Shown here one piece after another: positions 8,101 to 10,477 of a stretch of DNA of 10,477 nucleotides (positions are counted from its first letter, which is position 1; each line of letters opens with the position of its first letter). Origin of the DNA: Bacteroidota bacterium (GTDB lineage Bacteria; Bacteroidota; Bacteroidia; Bacteroidales; UBA1715); NCBI GenBank assembly GCA_029266015.1, contig JAJUFK010000067.1, positions 1 through 10,477 of the forward strand, in the 5' to 3' direction. The notes below the pieces were generated by a model. That model was given only the letters and a program-made list of their open reading frames with translations, searched no databases and was not told where the DNA came from. The position numbers were made by a program, and so were the translations under genes.

Positions 8101-10477
8101 TATTGACTAATTCTTTACAATGGGGTACAGAAGCGGTAACGGTAACAGTAACGGTAACAGATAAAAATTCAAATACATTCACAAAAACTATTACCGTAAA
8201 TCTTACCGGTTGTCCTACTCAACTTACAAGTGTAAGTTTATCTCCTGCAACTGTTAGTGTGGTTGAAAGTCAAACAATACAACTTACTCCTACGTATACT
8301 CCTGCAAATGCATGTATTAAAACAGTTACGTATAGCAGTTCTGCTACTTTTGTAGCAACAGTTTCTGCTTCGGGATTGGTTACAGGGATTGCTCCGGGAA
8401 CTGCAATTATTACTATTTCTGTAAACGATGGATTTACTACCAAAACAGCTACCAAAACAGTTACTGTTACAAAAGATTGTTCAGGAGCTATAGTAATGAG
8501 TATTTCTCAAAGCTCTGTATCTCTTATTGCAGGTACAAATACAACATTGAGTGTATCTTTTTCTCCAAATAATGAGTGTACACAGAATAAAGTAATTACA
8601 TGGACAAGCTCAGATACAAATGTGGCAACTGTATTAAATGGAGTTGTTACAGGAATTGCTCCGGGAACTGCTACAATAACTGCCTCAACAGATGGAACAG
8701 GAACAACAACACAAACATGTGTAGTTACTGTTACCCCTAATTGTTACAATGGTACACCTACAATTTTATTAGATAAAACTTCGGTAACTATGTTTTCAGA
8801 TCAAACATCTACGATAACAGCATCGGTTTCTCCTCTTGATGTTTGTAATTCTCAAGTTACATGGTCATCATCGGCAAATAGTATAGCAACGGTAAGCAAT
8901 GGGGTAATTACAGCAGTTAGTCCGGGAACTGCAACTGTAACTTGTTCATCGTTACAAACACCTGTAGGCTCTGCAACTGTGTCAGTAACTATAGTAGAAC
9001 GAATGCCAAGTTCTATTACTCTTCCTTCGTCAGTATCAGTTCTTATAGGGAATACACAAACACTTGCGGCTACAATTTTACCTGCTACAGCATACAATAA
9101 AACAGTAACATGGTCATCAAGTAATACTTCTGTAGCAACAGTTTCTGCTACGGGTGTTGTTAATGCTTTGTCAGTTGGGGTTGCTACTATCACAGCTACA
9201 ACTGTAAATGGATTAACTGCAACGTGTATGGTAACGGTAAGTCCTGTATTGGAAACTTCTGTTAGTTTAAACAAAACTACTACATCAATGTATGTATATG
9301 ACACTGATGTGTTAATAGCAACAGTGTTGCCTGAAAATACTACTGATAAGTCTATTGTTTGGACAAGTTCTAATTCTTCTGTGGTTTCAGTTTTAAATGG
9401 TACAATTACAGCTATAAAAGCAGGTTCTGCCACAATTACTGCAACAACAGTAAATGGATTAACAGCAACGTGTGTTGTGACAGTTCAAAATATTGTTCCA
9501 ACTTCTATTTCAACTTCTATAACAGGTACTGTCTCTCGATATATTGGCAGTTCAGAAACTGTGCACGTAAGTTATTTACCAACAAATATAACAGACTCTT
9601 CTCTTACATGGACATCTTCAGATGCATCTATAGTTAATGTCTCGCAACAAGGTGTTATTTCGGCAGTTGGATTAGGAACAGCAACTATTACGGTTACATC
9701 GGTAAATAATAAAACTGCAGCATTTACAGTACAGGTAAATCCTATTGTAGCAACATCTATATCATTAAATACAAATGCAGTTACGCTTACTACCGGTAAT
9801 ACACAGCAATTAATTGCAACTATAGAACCTTTAAATACAACAAACAAAACAGTTGTTTGGACTTCTAGTGCTACTAGTATTGCCCAAGTAAATAGTAATG
9901 GATTAATTACTGCAGTTAATCAGGGCAATGCAATTATTACAGCTACTACATCAAACGGTTTAACAGCAACATGTAATGTTACGGTAGAATTAGTAAGTAT
10001 TCCGGTAAGTTCTGTTGCGTTAAATAAAAAAACTCTAAGCATTCAATTATCACAAACAGAAACTCTTGTGGCAACAGTAATGCCTCTTGATGCTACAAAT
10101 AAGACAATAGTTTGGTCGTCATCTAATTCAAGTATAGCCACAGTTAGTCAATCCGGAATTATTACTCCGGTAGCTGTAGGCCAAACTAATATTATTGCTA
10201 CAGCATCTAATGGTAAAGCTGATACTTGTGTTGTAACAATATTGCATAATCCAATATCAACAATTGGTTTTTCACAAACAACAGTAAATGTATCAGAAGG
10301 AGCTACAGTAAATTTATTTCAATTGTTGGTAACTCAACCAAGTAATGCTTTTATACAAAGTGTAGTATGGAGTGAATTGAGTAGTAATGCAAGTATTTCT
10401 GCACAAGGTGTGTTAACAAATTCTTTGCAATATGGAGTTGAAACTGTTACGGTAACAGCAACTATAACTGATGCATA
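2199..10477 (+). CDS. Giant secreted LTD/CotH-kinase/Big-repeat protein (C-terminus off window)
   Basis: One open frame from ATG 2199 to the right edge (2759 complete codons) with no stop. Residues 1-20 are a signal peptide (MKKSLLVLLLLIVVF, cut before Q21). In order follow LTD1 (22-158), a chitobiase-C-terminal-like domain (168-287), a CotH kinase domain (291-682), an InlB-B-repeat-like domain (689-767), LTD2-4 (774-1229), three cadherin-like domains and two jelly-roll-like modules (1235-1809), an Ig-like domain (about 1816-1910), and ten Big-type domains from 1916 onward. An in-frame ATG at 2169 would add ten residues (MGDFLIESVH); a TAA at 2163 closes the frame above it. I prefer 2199 because MKK plus a leucine core makes a standard signal peptide. 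The protein is probably exported and surface-displayed. A C-terminal sorting domain would lie outside the window. The domain families are recognised by eye; the role of the whole protein is unknown. Confidence 0.92.
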   Translation, partial: MKKSLLVLLLLIVVFTQSFSQIKINEVQSSNTKTIKDPDFQEYVDWIELYNPGTSIVNIGGYYLTDDKDEPRKWQIPTGTSIAAKGYLLIWCDGKNINRHTNYKLGSDGERIVLYSNTMLFQDSIKFPEIATDFTYGRTVNGAGEWALLTAPTPGASNVSTVVKGLAPKPTFNIQGGFYTSNQSVTLSTTIPGAVIRYTTDGSEPTASSPIYTGAITAQKTTKTTQKYGNNRLNKTGIQKYGWPSSLTYPTGYYDGTREYGFVIKAKVFHPDYLPSYTAGQTYFINMRKPTLPVVSITTDFNNFFSADTGIYIQGTNGISNGYVTANWYQDWERKGHIEYFDATGSRKFGVSVGISTSGAVSRSYDLKSLNIVMRNKYETGTMEYQLFGSDGLSSYKSIMLRNSGNDWEMGNFARDAIIQSILRGQVDLETQDYQPVVMYLNGEYWGLINMRERYDENLFAGYHSYAEVGDIDLLKIDADKKTYEANEGDTVRYKEMMAFVNANNLAVQANYDIMRTKYVDVDNMINYYIAEIYCQNTDWPANNTRMWRPRRENGKFRFPLYDTDFGYGLWGGDAYSNNLSRVMSTTADYAWSTVLFRKMMDNADFKNEFIQRYAYMINTVYSTTRLNTIANNIENTIKTERDTYNDAEWTRSVNSAYNTASMISWGTTRIDQARSHINSQFGSKGWQTLTVNYTASQGSVTLCGLPVTAGYSGQQYANTPIRMNAIPADGYRFVRWENGSGTSLSTDQQYYLTITAAYTIKAVFEARPTVTNLKINEIMASNATVYANDYGKYNDWIEIYNAGTSAVDLAGLYISDDVANPTKYKIPYGSPEKTTIPAGGYKILWANGDNYGGVLYLPFKLNKDGGIICISQKSSTGTVTTIDNITYGSQITDLSYGCYPDGNANKIIFTAPTPGASNTVQSATFIDGLKITEFMAKNASTIKEETGTYADWFEIHNTNATSVDIGGLFVTNDLTNLNMYMIPKGQSSLTTIPAGGYLILWADKQIKINPNHVDFKLNAEKGDIAIVQLRGATNYIIDQVSYTNQGEDISYGRFPSVTSNFRYLAKPTPGAVNNNTITIPQKTGITINEILAWNTSTVQDETGSYADYIEFYNAGTTAVDLGGLFVSDSAGYSLKYRIPRNNSTATTVQPGQWITFWADGDPKQGPLHFDFNLNQAGEDVVLSQVTENGLVQLDLKSFGAQTANVSFGRFPETATYWETMSPTYNAKNQSANSSTALKTLTSSAGILTPTLSTSVYEYVCILPAGTTAVPTISATTLNVNASKTITQATNISGTAKVTVISANGLYTQDYLITFSTAPSPDASLKTLTISSGTLSPAFSSTTYNYTATLSSARIPLVTAVANNPNALVEVVYATNTTQNTVITVTAESGAKQVYTIAHSYSNPSQTIYSWSDNFDDNLATDFTVTGTSATYYTITAQNQEILVSQAAGKTAYRTFIYNLPSGYLLDMLNNSNPVLTFSVRSAKAVDIRVDLRDADGNVGSTNIVTKSVAAGASTTLTYDYTGKNTNIDKSRVVALVFYTDPDITVNEAKQIYIDNITLGIALSNNANLATLTASAGTLSPTFNANTTSYTLTLPAGTTTIPTISATKAQTNATLEISQPNNLSGTAIVRVTAQDNVTVKTYTVQLVQTPQTVLGFTDHIIKPGMPGWTENSSLYSLQYLGGEIAVSYYRTAAGGSDAITYNITDAEAKILDLTANPYVAIRLKTTVQTDLRVDLFDNNGYVTNASPVIKSANGNTYVDYIFNFSGKFSQISPTQTVASNNIRGIKMYFDSGSTTPKSGTITIDKLIFGNEVVIPVNNPPVISTIPNQSIMQGETFNNVLLNNYVTDDSTPVTSLIWSVNTSTNFNVTITNNVATIVPKNSAWIGSETLTFTVQDLDGATASKTATFTVTELKIPVENVQFTQTSVNVAQNATIDLSGYLSITPANATIQTITWTEASANASINTAGVLTNSLQWGTEAVTVTVTVTDKNSNTFTKTITVNLTGCPTQLTSVSLSPATVSVVESQTIQLTPTYTPANACIKTVTYSSSATFVATVSASGLVTGIAPGTAIITISVNDGFTTKTATKTVTVTKDCSGAIVMSISQSSVSLIAGTNTTLSVSFSPNNECTQNKVITWTSSDTNVATVLNGVVTGIAPGTATITASTDGTGTTTQTCVVTVTPNCYNGTPTILLDKTSVTMFSDQTSTITASVSPLDVCNSQVTWSSSANSIATVSNGVITAVSPGTATVTCSSLQTPVGSATVSVTIVERMPSSITLPSSVSVLIGNTQTLAATILPATAYNKTVTWSSSNTSVATVSATGVVNALSVGVATITATTVNGLTATCMVTVSPVLETSVSLNKTTTSMYVYDTDVLIATVLPENTTDKSIVWTSSNSSVVSVLNGTITAIKAGSATITATTVNGLTATCVVTVQNIVPTSISTSITGTVSRYIGSSETVHVSYLPTNITDSSLTWTSSDASIVNVSQQGVISAVGLGTATITVTSVNNKTAAFTVQVNPIVATSISLNTNAVTLTTGNTQQLIATIEPLNTTNKTVVWTSSATSIAQVNSNGLITAVNQGNAIITATTSNGLTATCNVTVELVSIPVSSVALNKKTLSIQLSQTETLVATVMPLDATNKTIVWSSSNSSIATVSQSGIITPVAVGQTNIIATASNGKADTCVVTILHNPISTIGFSQTTVNVSEGATVNLFQLLVTQPSNAFIQSVVWSELSSNASISAQGVLTNSLQYGVETVTVTATITDA
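2262..2672 (+). other. Lamin-tail domain LTD1
   Basis: Residues 22-158, directly after the signal peptide. It opens with IKINEVQSSN, has the family hallmark DWIELYNPG, then NIGGYYLTDD, a central GYLLIWCDG strand, and closes with LTAPTPGASN. Bacterial LTDs are extracellular Ig-fold modules often found beside CotH domains or secreted nucleases and hydrolases. Their ligand is generally not known. This copy stands apart from the other three, which lie beyond the kinase domain. Confidence 0.9.
2700..3059 (+). other. Chitobiase/hexosaminidase C-terminal-like domain with an internal insertion
   Basis: Residues 168-287. PKPTFNIQGGFYTSNQSVTL followed by IRYTTDGSEPT and SSPIYTGAI is the signature of the CHB_HEX_C / Fn3-associated family commonly placed before CotH. 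The usual closing strand (VIKAKVFHPDYLPS, then TYFI) comes only after about 40 extra residues (about 220-261), rich in K, T, G and Y. Inside the insert the string QKYG occurs twice, encoded by an identical 12-mer TCAAAAATATGG at 2873-2884 and 2912-2923. Confidence 0.75.
3069..4244 (+). other. CotH-type atypical protein kinase domain
   Basis: Residues 291-682. The family landmarks appear in order: LPVVSITTD at the start, LRNSGNDW followed by FARDAIIQSI, NGEYWG (442-447) running into LINMRERYDENLF, the catalytic-loop-like NTDWPANN (N537, D539, N543, N544), and the metal-binding-like DTDFGYG (D563, D565). CotH proteins of Bacillus spores phosphorylate coat proteins, and related domains occur in many secreted proteins, where the substrate is unknown. 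All motifs I would expect for activity are present, so this does not look like a dead copy, but activity is inferred. The next domains begin within a few residues of its end. Confidence 0.88.
3910..3916 (+). repeat. G7 homopolymer tract inside the kinase domain
   Basis: Seven consecutive G residues in an otherwise AT-rich gene, encoding part of LWGGD directly after DTDFGYG (residues about 571-573). In this sequence the frame is intact through it. Its length is short for a classical phase-variable tract, so slippage is only a possibility. Confidence 0.85.
4263..4499 (+). other. Divergent InlB-B-repeat-like domain
   Basis: Residues 689-767, from LTVNYTASQGSVTL to YTIKAVFEA. The pattern of an opening strand, a GYSGQQY turn, then ADGYRFVRWENGSG and a closing AVFE strand is that of the small divergent InlB B-repeat (Flg_new-like) beta-grasp domains found in surface proteins. 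It links the kinase domain to the LTD trio. The assignment rests on the FVRW and KAVFE signatures. Confidence 0.7.
4518..5885 (+). repeat. Three tandem lamin-tail domains LTD2, LTD3, LTD4
   Basis: LTD2 (4518-4955, residues 774-919), LTD3 (4986-5420, 930-1074) and LTD4 (5454-5885, 1086-1229). Each opens with a [KT]I[NT]E motif, followed by YNDWIEIYN, YADWFEIHN or YADYIEFYN, then DLAGLYISDD, DIGGLFVTND or DLGGLFVSD, a PAGGY/PGQW strand with WA[ND], a hydrophobic F-x-L-N strand, and a Y/FG-[CR] plus late P-T motif. LTD2 and LTD3 end in PTPGA-N like LTD1. LTD4 ends differently in MSPTYNAKN. The copies are clearly related but diverged, so the duplication is old. Confidence 0.9.
5901..7625 (+). repeat. 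Cadherin-like and jelly-roll-like modules with a composite duplication
   Basis: Cadherin-like A (5901-6146, residues 1235-1316) is followed by a B unit (cadherin-like about 6162-6404, jelly-roll about 6429-6878) and a C unit (cadherin-like 6888-7142, jelly-roll 7152-7625). The cadherin-like copies share a LxxLTxSxGxLxPxF opening and a TTIPTISA-like strand. The two jelly-roll-like modules share DIRVDLRDADG or DLRVDLFDNNG, then YTGK or FSGK, and end in IYIDNITLG or ITIDKLIFG. Such modules resemble carbohydrate-binding beta-sandwiches, but no ligand residues can be named. Units B and C look like one duplicated pair. Confidence 0.75.
7644..7931 (+). other. Ig/cadherin-like domain
   Basis: Residues about 1816-1910. 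NNPPVISTIPNQSIMQGE, then LNNYVTDD, NVATIVPKNSAWIGSETL and FTVQDLDGATASKTATF follow the common Bacteroidota Ig-like pattern in which an NPP-opened sandwich has a Y-V-x-D-D-like loop and a closing TFTV strand. A similar spacer, with YINLNQFFED, lies in the neighbouring hydrolase. It likely acts as a spacer between the jelly-roll pair and the Big array. Confidence 0.7.
8135..8158 (+). repeat. GGTAAC hexanucleotide tandem repeat
   Basis: Four hexamers, GGTAAC GGTAAC AGTAAC GGTAAC, encode alternating valine and threonine in the closing strand of the first Big-type unit. The repeat is in frame and changes of two hexamers would only lengthen or shorten a beta strand. Slippage is possible but unproven. 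Confidence 0.85.
8379..8671 (+). repeat. Near-identical 26-base segments one Big unit apart
   Basis: Segments 8379-8404 and 8646-8671 differ at one base only. Both encode VTGIAPGTA in Big units 2 and 3. Their offset is 267 bases, the distance between the starts of the two units. High identity confined to this block beside diverged flanks suggests local duplication or gene conversion, though conserved protein sequence explains part of it. Confidence 0.8.
9198..9473 (+). repeat. Near-identical 30-base segments one Big unit apart
   Basis: Segments 9198-9227 and 9444-9473 match at 28 of 30 bases and encode TTVNGLTATC in Big units 5 and 6. The offset is 246 bases, exactly one unit (82 codons). 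A more diverged version of the same segment recurs in unit 8 near 9949-9974. This shows the array grew or was homogenised at DNA level. Confidence 0.85.

Larger units (their letters stand above)
7944..10477 (+). repeat. Array of ten Big-type (bacterial Ig-like) domains, last one truncated
   Basis: Unit starts, with the boundaries placed by eye, are near 7944, 8211, 8478, 8742, 9003, 9249, 9495, 9747, 9996 and 10251, so units run 82-89 codons. The eight middle units share a VTWSSSNxSVATVS-like strand, a GVVTGIAPGTATIT-like turn and a final TCxVTV strand, the classic Big_2 pattern. Units 2-4 carry an extra cysteine pair, and the first and last units form a different subtype with GVLTNSLQ. Adjacent units are often very similar, which fits growth by tandem duplication. 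The array probably forms an extended stalk. Its end lies outside the window. Confidence 0.9.

Noticed and set aside
8852..9433. Minus-strand open frame of 193 codons, with similar ones at 9572-9847, 8270-8455, 7262-7462 and 5885-6109
   Set aside because: They lie antisense to the repeat-rich giant gene. Its many GTA, ACA and ACT codons avoid stops on the opposite strand, and the translations show only repetitive V/T/A-rich sequence with no domain.
7944..10477. CRISPR-like or tandem satellite array
   Set aside because: The periodicity of about 250-270 bases is protein-coding, diverged between copies, and matches Big-type domains; there are no short identical repeats with unique spacers.

Overview
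The window looks like part of a Bacteroidota chromosome. It is AT-rich (by eye about one third G+C). Both genes begin with Sec-type signal peptides ending in a serine-glutamine (...YS/Q and ...FS/Q), as is common in secreted Bacteroidota proteins. There is no strong Shine-Dalgarno sequence, and the domain repertoire (GH5-like enzyme with F5/8 type C module, LTD, CotH, cadherin-like and Big repeats) is typical of surface or secreted proteins of that phylum, often type IX secretion clients. The genus cannot be named from the sequence.

Layout: only two genes are present. They are transcribed divergently from a 360-base AT-rich intergenic region, and both run off the window. On the left (1-1838, minus strand) is a secreted clan GH-A glycoside hydrolase, best matched to GH5 (mannanase/cellulase-like). 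It has a signal peptide, a catalytic barrel with acid/base E182 in an NEP motif and nucleophile E298, an Ig-like spacer and an F5/8 type C (CBM32-like) module, and its C-terminus is missing. On the right (2199-10477, plus strand) is one uninterrupted giant reading frame of at least 2759 codons with no stop in the window.

The giant protein reads, from N to C: signal peptide; lamin-tail domain LTD1; chitobiase-C-terminal-like domain with an insertion; CotH-type atypical kinase domain with its key motifs intact; InlB-B-repeat-like domain; LTD2, LTD3 and LTD4; three cadherin-like beta-sandwich domains, with two jelly-roll-like modules following the second and third; an Ig/cadherin-like domain; then ten Big-type (bacterial Ig-like) domains, the last cut by the window edge. 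The Big array has internal structure: three successive domains share a cysteine pair at constant spacing, a distinctive divergent Big subtype occurs at both ends, and neighbouring units carry near-identical DNA segments exactly one unit apart.

How they may work together is inference. Both products look exported. The hydrolase would bind and cut a polysaccharide outside the cell. The giant protein would display a CotH kinase-like domain and several potential binding modules on a long beta-sandwich stalk, either at the surface or secreted. Shared control from the divergent intergenic region is possible but not shown. No mobile element, CRISPR array, tRNA or rRNA is visible.
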